Assembly: GCA_017474705.1 (NCBI GenBank)
Contig: JAFVHC010000337.1
Span: 1-5,182, forward strand
Origin: Bacillota bacterium
GTDB lineage: Bacteria > Bacillota > Clostridia > Lachnospirales > Bianqueaceae
Length of the DNA: 5,182 nt
Direction of reading: 5' to 3'
The position numbers were made by a program, and so were the translations under genes. The notes under the pieces are model-generated. The model made no database searches, had not been told where the DNA came from, and saw only the letters and a program-made list of their open reading frames with translations. This document shows positions 1 through 5,182 of the stretch, one piece after another. Position 1 is the first letter of the stretch. Each line of letters begins with the position of its first letter.

Positions 1-1
1 C

Positions 2-166
2 CAGTTCATGATCGACCTGACCGATATTCCCGAAGCAGAAGAGGGCGATGAGGTCACGCTGTTCGGACCGGGTCTTCCGCTGGATGAACTGGCAGATACT
101 GTCGGGACGATCAACTATGAACTTGCCTGTCAGGTGTCAGCCCGCGTGCCGCGCGTGATCAGTTGA
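2..166 (+). CDS. alr: Alanine racemase, C-terminal end (partial, 5' end outside window)
   Basis: The last 54 codons and the TGA stop of an alanine racemase, the PLP-dependent cytoplasmic enzyme that interconverts L- and D-alanine for peptidoglycan and, where present, teichoic acid D-alanylation. The visible part starts at QFMIDLTDIP, which corresponds to the segment after the conserved C-M-D of the C-terminal beta domain. It then shows GDEVTLFG and the family-typical ending TINYELACQVSARVPRV. Alanine racemases are usually about 370-390 residues, so roughly 85% lies upstream; the PLP lysine and catalytic tyrosine cannot be checked. The reading frame is intact to the stop. The next gene begins 49 bases downstream with no clear terminator between them, so read-through is plausible. 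Family identity is firm. Whether it is the biosynthetic or a catabolic paralogue cannot be told. Confidence 0.93.
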   Translation, partial: QFMIDLTDIPEAEEGDEVTLFGPGLPLDELADTVGTINYELACQVSARVPRVIS

Positions 167-202
167 ACATCAATTACCCTGCGGCGATCCAGCAGGTTAT
201 GT

Positions 203-208
203 AAAGGA
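203..208 (+). promoter_or_regulatory. Ribosome binding site of the Na/Pi cotransporter gene
   Basis: AAAGGA lies seven bases before the ATG at 216 and fixes that start. An upstream ATG at 199 is followed at once by TAA and is not a usable start. Confidence 0.6.
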
Positions 209-215
209 ATAAAGT

Positions 216-2189
216 ATGGATATCATTTCTGTTTTGACGTTGTTTGGCGGTATCGGACTCTTCCTGTACGGAATGGACTATCTGAGTTCCGCCATGAAGC
301 TGATGGCGGGTGCAAAACTGGAGACGATCCTGGAGAAACTCACCAATAATAAGTTCAAAGGGCTCGCGTTGGGCACAGGGGTTACGGCGATCATCCAAAG
401 TTCGACTGCGACAGCAGTCATCGTGCTGGGTTTCGTCAATGCCGGTATCATGACGCTGGCACAGGCGGTACCGGTCCTGTTCGGATCCAATGTCGGTTCG
501 ACCATGACCTCCCAACTGCTCAGACTGGGCGATATCGGCAGTCAAAGCCTGGTCCTGACGTTGCTGAAACCCGCTGCATTTGCTCCTGTCCTGGTCATCC
601 TCGGTGTCATCTTCCACATATTCATGAAAAAGCGCAAATTCGACATGGCAGGTCGGATCATGTTGGGCTTAGGCATTCTTTTCGTGGGCATGACGACGAT
701 GGAGGGAGCGGTAGCGCCTTTGAAGGAAAGCGCTACCTTCCAAAAGCTTTTCACCATGTTCGAAAACCCGTTCCTGGGCATCCTGGTCGGTATCCTGATC
801 ACAGCGATCGTGCAGAGTTCTTCGGCTTCCGTCGGTATCCTGCAGGCGCTGACAGCTACCGGGACCATCACCTGGGGCATGGCGATCCCCATCATCATCG
901 GTGAAAACATCGGCAAATGCGTGCCGGTCTTCATCAGCAGTCTGGGGGCCAGCCGCGATGCGAAAAAAGTACCGGTCGTACATCTGATCTTCAACCTGGT
1001 CGGTGCTTTGATCTGGGGCGGCCTGATCTACATACTGAAGGCCGTGCAGGACTTCCCCTTCTGGGAGAGCGTGGTCAACCGAGGCAATATCGCGGATTTT
1101 CACACACTGTTCAATATTGCGACAGCGTTCATCCTTATGCCTTTCACCGGCTTGATGGTCAAATTGCTGAACCGCCTCATCCCGCGCACCGAGGAAGAAG
1201 AGTGGGCGACCAAACGCTTCGAATCCCTCAGTGGGATGTTCCTGAAGACACCGGCCCTTGCTTTGGAGCAGAGCCGACGCCTGGTGTGCGATATGGGTGA
1301 TATGACCCGGGTCAATTTCGCTAAAGTCCGCCAGCTCCTGGATGGATATGATGATAAGATCGTACGGGAGATGAATACCAATGAGGACTTCCTGGACCGC
1401 GCAGAGACCAAGGTCAGTGAGTATCTGGTGCGCGTCACGGAGTCCCGTCTGGAGCTCAAGTCCACCCGTCTGGCGAACGAACTGCTGCGCTCAGTCACGG
1501 ATTTTGAACGCATCGGTGATTATTGCATTGGGATCGCACAGGTCTTCGAATTCAATGAAGCCAATGGTGTCAGCTTCTCGGAAGGTGCCAAGGCCGAGAT
1601 CCGCACCATGTTCGATGCAGTGGACAACATCCTGAAAACGACGGTCGATGCTTATAAACACGAGAATCAAATGATCGCCTCCCGTGTAGAACCGCTGGAA
1701 GAGGTCATTGATTCCATGCGGCTGATCATGGAAGATCATCACATCGAACGACTGCAGAACAATGAATGCAGTGTACAGTCGGGTATCTCTCTCAAAGAGA
1801 TCCTCAACAGCACCGACAGGATCGCCGGCCATTGTGTCAATATTTCGGTATTCCTGGTACAGCGTCTGAACGATCCACATAAGTTCGATGCGCATCAGCA
1901 TCTGATGCAGGATCATCAGGAAATGACGGAAGAATACCACGGTCTGTATTCCTACTATGAGGATCAGTATCTTGAACCGCTGCGCATAGCTGCGGCCGAA
2001 GAGAAAAAGGTACGCGAAGAAGTAGCTGCAGAGCAGCTGATCGAGCAGATCGAGGCGCTTGCACCGGAGGAGACGAAGAGCAAGGCCAAGGACGAGAGCA
2101 AGAAAAAAGAAAAGTCCAAAAAGAAAGATAAAGAAAAAGACGTAAAGAAGGATAAAAAGAAGAATAAGGGCGGCAAAAATGAAAAGTAA
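216..2189 (+). CDS. Na/Pi cotransporter family protein (NptA type) with C-terminal PhoU-like domain
   Basis: A 657-residue membrane protein of the SLC34-like Na+/phosphate symporter family. The first ~320 residues are hydrophobic and form two inverted repeats, each with the family QSS signature: QSSTATA at 61-67 and QSSSAS at 200-205. Each repeat is followed by a G-x-N-[VI]-G loop (GSNVGST 90-96; GENIGKC 229-235). Residues ~340-590 form a helical PhoU-like domain with the metal-site motif DFERIGDYC at 429-437 and a weaker second copy DRIAGHC at 534-540, in which the usual Asp is Gly. Residues 621-657 are a lysine-rich low-complexity tail, unusual for the family. The ATG is supported by AAAGGA at 203-208, seven bases upstream. 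Bacterial members move phosphate with Na+, often as exporters or low-affinity carriers; direction cannot be told here. The last 11 bases overlap the next gene, suggesting translational coupling. Confidence 0.93.
   Translation: MDIISVLTLFGGIGLFLYGMDYLSSAMKLMAGAKLETILEKLTNNKFKGLALGTGVTAIIQSSTATAVIVLGFVNAGIMTLAQAVPVLFGSNVGSTMTSQLLRLGDIGSQSLVLTLLKPAAFAPVLVILGVIFHIFMKKRKFDMAGRIMLGLGILFVGMTTMEGAVAPLKESATFQKLFTMFENPFLGILVGILITAIVQSSSASVGILQALTATGTITWGMAIPIIIGENIGKCVPVFISSLGASRDAKKVPVVHLIFNLVGALIWGGLIYILKAVQDFPFWESVVNRGNIADFHTLFNIATAFILMPFTGLMVKLLNRLIPRTEEEEWATKRFESLSGMFLKTPALALEQSRRLVCDMGDMTRVNFAKVRQLLDGYDDKIVREMNTNEDFLDRAETKVSEYLVRVTESRLELKSTRLANELLRSVTDFERIGDYCIGIAQVFEFNEANGVSFSEGAKAEIRTMFDAVDNILKTTVDAYKHENQMIASRVEPLEEVIDSMRLIMEDHHIERLQNNECSVQSGISLKEILNSTDRIAGHCVNISVFLVQRLNDPHKFDAHQHLMQDHQEMTEEYHGLYSYYEDQYLEPLRIAAAEEKKVREEVAAEQLIEQIEALAPEETKSKAKDESKKKEKSKKKDKEKDVKKDKKKNKGGKNEK
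2076..2186 (+). repeat. A-rich low-complexity stretch encoding the lysine-rich transporter tail
   Basis: The codons for residues 621-657 of the transporter are mostly AAA and AAG, with runs of five or six A (for example 2103-2108). The encoded tail is rich in Lys with some Glu, Asp and Ser and no hydrophobic content, so it should be disordered and strongly basic. The base composition is markedly A-rich and purine-rich compared with the G+C-balanced coding sequence on either side. The ribosome binding site and start codon of the cytidylyltransferase gene are embedded at its 3' end. Confidence 0.75.
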
Positions 2190-2883
2190 GGTCTTTGGTG
2201 TCGTCCTGGCCGGCGGCTCCGGCACAAGGATGGGAGGAGAGCAGCCCAAGCAATTCCAAAAGATCGCGGATCGTCCTATTCTGATCCGTACTTTGGAGAC
2301 CTTCCTTCAGGTGCCGGAATTTACGGAGATCCTGCTGGTCACACCTGCTGCCTGGACCGATCATAGCAGAAAGCTGATCGAGCAGTATCTGGGACAGCAG
2401 CCGAGGATCCGATTGGTCGAAGGCGGTACAGACCGCAGCGGGAGTCTGATGCAGGCGATCCGCGCATTGGATGCTGATGGAGCCTTGGACGAGGACACGA
2501 TCCTGGTGACGCATGATGCGGTCCGTCCCTTTGTGACCGTGGGAATGATCGAAGCCGGTATTGCCATGGCGAAGACGGGCACACCGGCCATGACTGTGAT
2601 CCCGGCGACGGACACGATCGTCTGCAGTGTGGATGGAAAGAGGATCGATCAGGTGCCGGATCGGACCACCATGTATCAGATGCAGACACCGCAGACCTTC
2701 GGCGCTGTTTTGTTCTGCCGCTGCTTCGAACAGTTGACGGTAGAAGAACAGAATACTGTTACAGATGCATCCGGTGTCTTTCTTCGGACCGGAGTCCCTG
2801 TCGGCATGGTGGCCGGGGCCAAGACCAACATCAAGATCACCTGGCCGGAGGATCTGATCATTGCAGAGCAATTCTGCAGATGA
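2179..2883 (+). CDS. ispD/tarI: IspD/TarI family cytidylyltransferase (probably ribitol-5-phosphate or MEP cytidylyltransferase)
   Basis: A 234-residue cytoplasmic nucleotidyltransferase that joins CTP to a sugar-alcohol phosphate, giving a CDP-alditol and pyrophosphate. The CTP-binding P-loop-like motif LAGGSGTRMG is at 10-19 and PKQF at 23-26. GGTDR is at 82-86, the metal-site THDAVRP at 111-117, QTPQTF at 169-174, TDAS at 195-198 and NIKITWPEDL at 217-226. Residues matching E. coli IspD Arg20, Lys27, Arg157 and Lys213 are present as Arg17, Lys24, Arg162 and Lys219, so it should be active. Length is normal. Several stretches (VTPAAW, GGTDR, THDAVRPF, MYQMQTPQ) resemble staphylococcal TarI, which feeds poly-ribitol teichoic acid, more than IspD of the MEP isoprenoid pathway. 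No tarJ or ispF is adjacent in the window, so the substrate is unresolved. AAGGG at 2166-2170, inside the transporter gene, serves the ATG; the genes overlap by 11 bases. Confidence 0.92.
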   Translation: MKSKVFGVVLAGGSGTRMGGEQPKQFQKIADRPILIRTLETFLQVPEFTEILLVTPAAWTDHSRKLIEQYLGQQPRIRLVEGGTDRSGSLMQAIRALDADGALDEDTILVTHDAVRPFVTVGMIEAGIAMAKTGTPAMTVIPATDTIVCSVDGKRIDQVPDRTTMYQMQTPQTFGAVLFCRCFEQLTVEEQNTVTDASGVFLRTGVPVGMVAGAKTNIKITWPEDLIIAEQFCR

Positions 2884-2885
2884 AA

Positions 2886-2895
2886 CCGGTACCGG
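2886..2895. repeat. Perfect 10-base palindrome upstream of the operon promoter
   Basis: CCGGTACCGG reads the same on both strands. It starts three bases after the cytidylyltransferase stop codon and ends 12 bases before the -35 box of the next promoter. It has no loop and no T tract, so it is not an intrinsic terminator. It could be an operator half, but it is short enough to be chance. Confidence 0.4.
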
Positions 2896-2907
2896 ATGGA
2901 AAAAGTG

Positions 2908-2936
2908 TTGCGAAACATGCTCATTAAGAGTATAAT
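2908..2936 (+). promoter_or_regulatory. SigA (sigma-70) type promoter of the zinc-ribbon/DUF1461/DUF2953 operon
   Basis: The -35 box TTGCGA (2908-2913) and a perfect -10 box TATAAT (2931-2936) are separated by the optimal 17 bases. They sit in the 81-base gap between the cytidylyltransferase and the zinc-ribbon gene. Transcription would start near 2942-2944, giving a leader of about 22 bases before the ATG at 2965. The -35 box matches consensus at four of six positions. There is no extended -10 TG. This gap is the only intergenic space large enough for a promoter in the downstream half of the window, so the four genes that follow are likely transcribed from here. Confidence 0.8.
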
Positions 2937-2951
2937 ATAGCAAAAGTTTAT

Positions 2952-2956
2952 GGAGG
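2952..2956 (+). promoter_or_regulatory. Ribosome binding site that decides the zinc-ribbon gene start
   Basis: GGAGG lies eight bases before the ATG at 2965. An in-frame ATG at 2950 overlaps this site itself and has no Shine-Dalgarno sequence of its own, so the start at 2965 is preferred and the protein is 188 rather than 193 residues. Confidence 0.85.
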
Positions 2957-2964
2957 TATGTATC

Positions 2965-3531
2965 ATGGAAGTCAAAGATTACATGAACGACTTTTTGGCA
3001 GGCGCCAAGAAACTGGCAGACATCGTCGCCAACAAGACCCAGGAAACGGTAGAATCCGCTAAGATCGAGATCGAACTGCGTAAGGCGCAGGCGAATCTGG
3101 ACAAAGAGTACAAGACGCTTGGACAGATCGAGTATCATATAGAAAAAGGCACGATGAACCGTGATGACGAAGTCATCGAGGCGGCATGCGCCCGGATCCA
3201 GGACGCGATCGATGCTATCTCCGCTCTGCAGGCGAAGAAGGATGCTCCGAAGGAGACTGAAGAAGCAGAAGCTCCCGTCGAAGCTCCTGAGGAAGCTGCG
3301 GAAGAAGCTAGCGAGGAAGAAGAGGAGCCTGCGGAAGAGGACGAGGAAGAGCAGCCGGAACCGGAAAAGAATGATGAAGGGTATTTCATCTTGAAGTTCT
3401 GCCCGAATTGCAAGGTCGGCAACCATCCGGATGCCAAGAAGTGTGTCAACTGCGGTACCCCGTTCCCGGAAGCGGAGGAGACTGAAAGCCCTGCCGAAGA
3501 GGCCGAAGCGCCCCAGTCTGAGGAAGAGTGA
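2965..3531 (+). CDS. Coiled-coil protein with acidic linker and C-terminal zinc ribbon
   Basis: A 188-residue soluble protein in three parts. Residues 1-92 are helical and charged, probably a coiled coil (AKKLADIVANKTQET, ELRKAQANLDKEYKTLG). Residues 94-137 are a Glu/Ala/Pro-rich acidic linker. Residues 146-163 hold a zinc ribbon, CPNC-x10-CVNC, with all four cysteines present, followed by another acidic tail. Small proteins with a helical N-terminus and one C-terminal zinc ribbon are common and poorly characterised in Clostridia. The long acidic linker inserted between the two parts is the unusual element here. No signal peptide or membrane segment is seen, so it should be cytoplasmic. It is the first gene after the promoter and its TGA stop overlaps the GTG of the next gene by four bases. 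The specific role is unknown; binding to protein or nucleic acid is only a guess from the zinc ribbon. Confidence 0.88.
   Translation: MEVKDYMNDFLAGAKKLADIVANKTQETVESAKIEIELRKAQANLDKEYKTLGQIEYHIEKGTMNRDDEVIEAACARIQDAIDAISALQAKKDAPKETEEAEAPVEAPEEAAEEASEEEEEPAEEDEEEQPEPEKNDEGYFILKFCPNCKVGNHPDAKKCVNCGTPFPEAEETESPAEEAEAPQSEEE
3244..3369 (+). repeat. Low-complexity stretch encoding the acidic Glu/Ala/Pro linker
   Basis: Reiterated GAA, GAG, GCT and CCT codons encode residues 94-135 of the zinc-ribbon protein, with local echoes such as two closely spaced copies of GAAGCTCC. The encoded segment is almost entirely Glu, Ala, Pro and Asp and should be disordered. Such stretches can vary in length between strains. 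Confidence 0.6.
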
Positions 3532-3848
3532 AACTGTCCGACCGTCTGATCACGAGCGATCCGCTTCAAAAAGAAGCATGGATCCGTGTCGTGTCAGAGA
3601 GGAAGACGGTTCCGGAATTGTTCGTACTCTGTGTAAGCGGTTGTGCATCGTATACTGCGGAGATCTATTCCACAAAAGAATTATACAAGGCCGTCTCCGG
3701 CGAACAGGAGGACGGCCTCATTATCATAGGGATCGCGGACAGTTATGGTGCCGCGGTCACTCTGTTTCAAAACGCGGTCGAAGGGGCGCTTGTGCGTGAT
3801 CCCGGCTTAATGGCCTTAAAGAACGATCTGAAGGAGTTGTACGCATGA
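3528..3848 (+). CDS. Hypothetical protein, 106 residues, unrecognised
   Basis: I do not recognise this family. The gene starts at GTG (3528) in a GTGA overlap with the upstream stop and ends in an ATGA overlap with the next gene, so its reading frame is supported by operon structure at both ends. GAGG at 3520-3523 is a close-spaced ribosome binding site. The protein has no signal peptide or clear membrane span. Two hydrophobic strand-like segments (ELFVLCVSG, 30-38; GLIIIGIADS, 63-72) alternate with helix-like charged segments, suggesting a small alpha/beta fold. Two cysteines (35, 39) form C-x3-C, not an obvious metal site. The closing part, from about DSYGAAVTLFQNAVEGAL (71-88), is probably helical. 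Its place between a zinc-ribbon protein and a DUF1461 membrane protein suggests a shared cytoplasmic role, but nothing more can be said. Confidence 0.8.
   Translation: MKLSDRLITSDPLQKEAWIRVVSERKTVPELFVLCVSGCASYTAEIYSTKELYKAVSGEQEDGLIIIGIADSYGAAVTLFQNAVEGALVRDPGLMALKNDLKELYA
3688..3718 (+). other. Strong hairpin inside the hypothetical gene
   Basis: AGGCCGTC (3688-3695) pairs perfectly with GACGGCCT (3711-3718). Three further pairs (TCC 3696-3698 with GGA 3707-3709) extend the stem across a single bulged G at 3710, leaving an eight-base loop. It is G+C-rich but no T tract follows, so it is not an intrinsic terminator. It lies in codons 54-64 of the 106-residue hypothetical protein. It may slow or protect the mRNA or may be chance. 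Confidence 0.45.
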
Positions 3849-4552
3849 AGACGGTTCGGGAGATCCTGGCGGTCCTTATTTCCTTATGCTTTTTAGTAGT
3901 TTTGTTTTTCACCGCCCTGCAGATCTCCATTTTCAACAGACCGTATGTGTACCGGGAAATGCGTAAATACGATATTCCCCAGGTGCTTTTCATGTCGGAA
4001 GAAGGCGTGGACCGTCTGTTCGATGAAACGTTGCGGTATTTGTCCGATGATCGTGAGGATCTGGTGATCGAGGTCGAGGTCGACGGTGTGAAGCGCGAGG
4101 CTTTTGACGAGCGGGAAAAACTGCACATGGTGGATGTGAAGGAACTGTTCCGCAAGGGATTCCTGATCCGCAATGTCGGTGCTGGCCTTTTGATCGTGCT
4201 GCTCCTGGTATGGTTCTTTGCCAGGCTCCCCGAGCGATTCCGGAGCCTGAGCCGGGCAACTGTGCTTAGCTGGGGTGTGATCCTGCTGTGCTTCACGGTC
4301 CTGGTCATATATGTCATTGGGCATTTTGATACGGCATTCATCCGCTTCCACGAGATCTTTTTTGACAATGATCTTTGGTTGCTGGATCCTGACGTGTCTT
4401 TGATGATCAATATGCTGCCGGAGGAGTTCTTCTTTGATACAGCTATGCGGATCGGTCTGATCTTTGGTGTTCCTTTCGTGCTCCTGTTGATCGGAAGCTT
4501 GATTGGATGGCTGAGGTCCGATCGCCCGAAAAGAGCGGAGGTGAGTGGATGA
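3845..4552 (+). CDS. TIGR01906 / DUF1461 family integral membrane protein
   Basis: A 235-residue membrane protein with four predicted helices at about 7-29, 108-127, 138-160 and 201-223. The two large loops carry the family signatures: REKLHMVDVKELF at 90-102 after the first helix, and FHEIFFDNDLWLLDP at 168-182 with MLPEEFF at 190-196 between helices three and four. These conserved polar segments probably lie on the outer face, as expected if the N-terminus is cytoplasmic. Length is typical for the family. DUF1461 proteins are widespread in Bacillota but I know of no established biochemical function. The ATG is in a four-base ATGA overlap with the preceding stop, so translation is likely coupled. 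The C-terminal tail is short and basic, consistent with a cytoplasmic end. Confidence 0.92.
   Translation: MKTVREILAVLISLCFLVVLFFTALQISIFNRPYVYREMRKYDIPQVLFMSEEGVDRLFDETLRYLSDDREDLVIEVEVDGVKREAFDEREKLHMVDVKELFRKGFLIRNVGAGLLIVLLLVWFFARLPERFRSLSRATVLSWGVILLCFTVLVIYVIGHFDTAFIRFHEIFFDNDLWLLDPDVSLMINMLPEEFFFDTAMRIGLIFGVPFVLLLIGSLIGWLRSDRPKRAEVSG
4537..4544 (+). promoter_or_regulatory. Strong ribosome binding site of the DUF2953-like gene
   Basis: GGAGGTGA is an extended match to the anti-Shine-Dalgarno sequence, seven bases from the end of GGAGG to the ATG at 4549. It lies within the last codons of the DUF1461 gene and fixes the start of the final gene. Confidence 0.8.
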
Positions 4553-5182
4553 GTGTACTTGCAGTGATCGGTAAGATCCTGCTCATCATCCTGAAAGTCC
4601 TGGGGTGGACCGTTGCGGGCATTCTTGGGCTGATCCTGCTCATCCTGCTGCTGGTATTCTTCTTCCCCATCCTCTACAAGGTGGAAGCGTCCGGTGAAAG
4701 CCAGACCAAAGACTACCAGGCCAGGGTCCGGGTGCATACATTGCTGCGCCTCGTGAGTGCAGATGTGCGGTTCCAGGATAAAAAACTGGAGGGCGTGCTG
4801 CGGATCGCGTGGATCCATAAGCAGTTGTTTGGGGATAAGAAAGAAGAGAAAATACCGGAATCAGTAGTGTCTGAAACATCCGCGGCAGAAGAGATCGCGG
4901 CGGATGAAACAGTAGAACAAACCATCGAGCCACCGGCGGAGCAGACGGCTCCCGAAGAAACTGTGATGAAAGAGGAGCCTGTACCGCAAACGATCGCTGA
5001 AGAAGCGGCTGTGGAGCAGGTCTCCACATCAGTAGATGAAGATCTGCCGGAAGAGTCTGCTGAAGAACCGGGACCTGCCACGGAAGAAGAGCCTCATAAG
5101 AAGAAAAAAGAGAAAAGGCCAAAGAAACAAAACCCGGAGAAGCAGGAAAAGCCGCCGTACGAAGCGTTGTATGACTATATCG
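4549..5182 (+). CDS. Membrane-anchored DUF2953-like protein with charged linker (partial, 3' end outside window)
   Basis: 211 complete codons are visible and the frame is open to the window edge. Residues ~5-42 are strongly hydrophobic, long enough for one long or two short membrane helices. They are followed by a beta-rich segment, YQARVRVHTLLRLVSADVRF (56-75) then LEGVLRIAWI, which resembles the N-terminal part of DUF2953 proteins (Bacillus YtfI-like). Residues 97-181 are a Glu/Pro/Ala/Thr-rich acidic linker and 183-201 a basic run starting HKKKKEKRPKK. The conserved DUF2953 core would lie beyond the window, so the family call is tentative. The start is fixed by a strong ribosome binding site and an ATGA overlap with the DUF1461 gene. 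In many spore-forming Bacillota a DUF2953 gene precedes gerW/ytfJ; whether that holds here cannot be seen. Confidence 0.75.
   Translation, partial: MSVLAVIGKILLIILKVLGWTVAGILGLILLILLLVFFFPILYKVEASGESQTKDYQARVRVHTLLRLVSADVRFQDKKLEGVLRIAWIHKQLFGDKKEEKIPESVVSETSAAEEIAADETVEQTIEPPAEQTAPEETVMKEEPVPQTIAEEAAVEQVSTSVDEDLPEESAEEPGPATEEEPHKKKKEKRPKKQNPEKQEKPPYEALYDYI
4837..5151 (+). repeat. Low-complexity stretch encoding an acidic then basic linker
   Basis: This stretch encodes residues 97-201 of the DUF2953-like protein. The first ~85 residues are dominated by Glu with Pro, Ala, Thr and Val and have almost no basic residues. They switch abruptly to a Lys/Arg-rich segment at about residue 183 (base 5095). 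The charge switch is visible in base composition too, with A-rich codons in the second part. The segment should be disordered. Confidence 0.65.

Noticed and set aside
163..202. A possible promoter before the transporter gene (TTGAAC at 163-168, TTATGT near 197)
   Set aside because: The spacing is about 28 bases and neither box is close to consensus; no convincing -10 lies 16-18 bases from the TTGAAC.
710..737. An 8-base perfect inverted repeat (GGTAGCGC / GCGCTACC) with a 12-base loop in the transporter gene
   Set aside because: About one such match is expected by chance in 5 kb, it has no T tract, and it sits in well-conserved coding sequence.
1892..1908. A 7-base stem with a 3-base loop (GCATCAG / CTGATGC) in the transporter gene
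   Set aside because: It is short, lies inside coding sequence, and has no terminator features or neighbouring copy.
2103..2160. Possible programmed frameshift in the A-rich runs at the end of the transporter gene
   Set aside because: No canonical in-phase A AAA AAG heptamer is found, and the next gene has its own ribosome binding site and ATG, so frameshifting is not needed.
2950..2964. An earlier in-frame ATG for the zinc-ribbon gene
   Set aside because: It overlaps the GGAGG that serves the ATG at 2965 and has no ribosome binding site of its own.
1837..3426. A 529-codon open frame on the - strand across the transporter, cytidylyltransferase and zinc-ribbon genes
   Set aside because: It lies wholly antisense to three genes with recognised or domain-bearing products, its translation is low-complexity (Phe/Leu/Ser/Arg runs opposite Lys/Glu codons), and it shows no domain. 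It is a by-product of codon bias.
3757..4818. A 353-codon open frame on the - strand opposite the DUF1461 gene
   Set aside because: The translation is rich in Ser, Arg and Thr with no recognisable domain, and the + strand carries clear DUF1461 motifs with coupled starts and stops.

Overview
This 5.2 kb window is densely coding and every supported gene lies on the + strand. The gene content suggests a low-G+C-phylum (Bacillota/Firmicutes) bacterium that itself has moderate to high G+C, perhaps of the Clostridia or Erysipelotrichia type. The reasons are a NptA-type Na/Pi transporter fused to PhoU, a TarI-like cytidylyltransferase, a DUF1461/TIGR01906 membrane protein, a DUF2953-like protein, strong GGAGG ribosome binding sites and a SigA-type promoter. 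This placement is inferred from gene families; no rRNA or other phylogenetic marker is present.

Bases 1-2883 hold the 3' end of an alanine racemase gene (alr), a complete Na/Pi cotransporter with a cytoplasmic PhoU-like domain and a very lysine-rich tail, and an IspD/TarI-family cytidylyltransferase that overlaps the transporter by 11 bases. No convincing promoter or terminator separates these three genes, so they may be read on one transcript. They concern cell-wall D-alanine supply, phosphate movement, and CDP-alditol supply (teichoic acid precursor if TarI, isoprenoid if IspD).

Bases 2884-2964 are the main non-coding gap. It contains a perfect 10-base palindrome, a well-formed SigA-type promoter (TTGCGA, 17-base spacer, TATAAT) and a GGAGG ribosome binding site.

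Bases 2965-5182 are a four-gene operon in which every junction is a 4-base stop/start overlap (GTGA, ATGA, ATGA). The genes encode a coiled-coil/zinc-ribbon protein with a long acidic linker, a 106-residue protein I do not recognise, a four-helix membrane protein of the DUF1461 family, and the start of a membrane-anchored DUF2953-like protein with an acidic then basic linker that runs off the window. The tight coupling suggests these proteins act together, probably at the cell envelope, but no function can be assigned from sequence alone. I see no mobile elements, CRISPR arrays, tRNA or rRNA genes. The least explained part of the window is this four-gene cassette.
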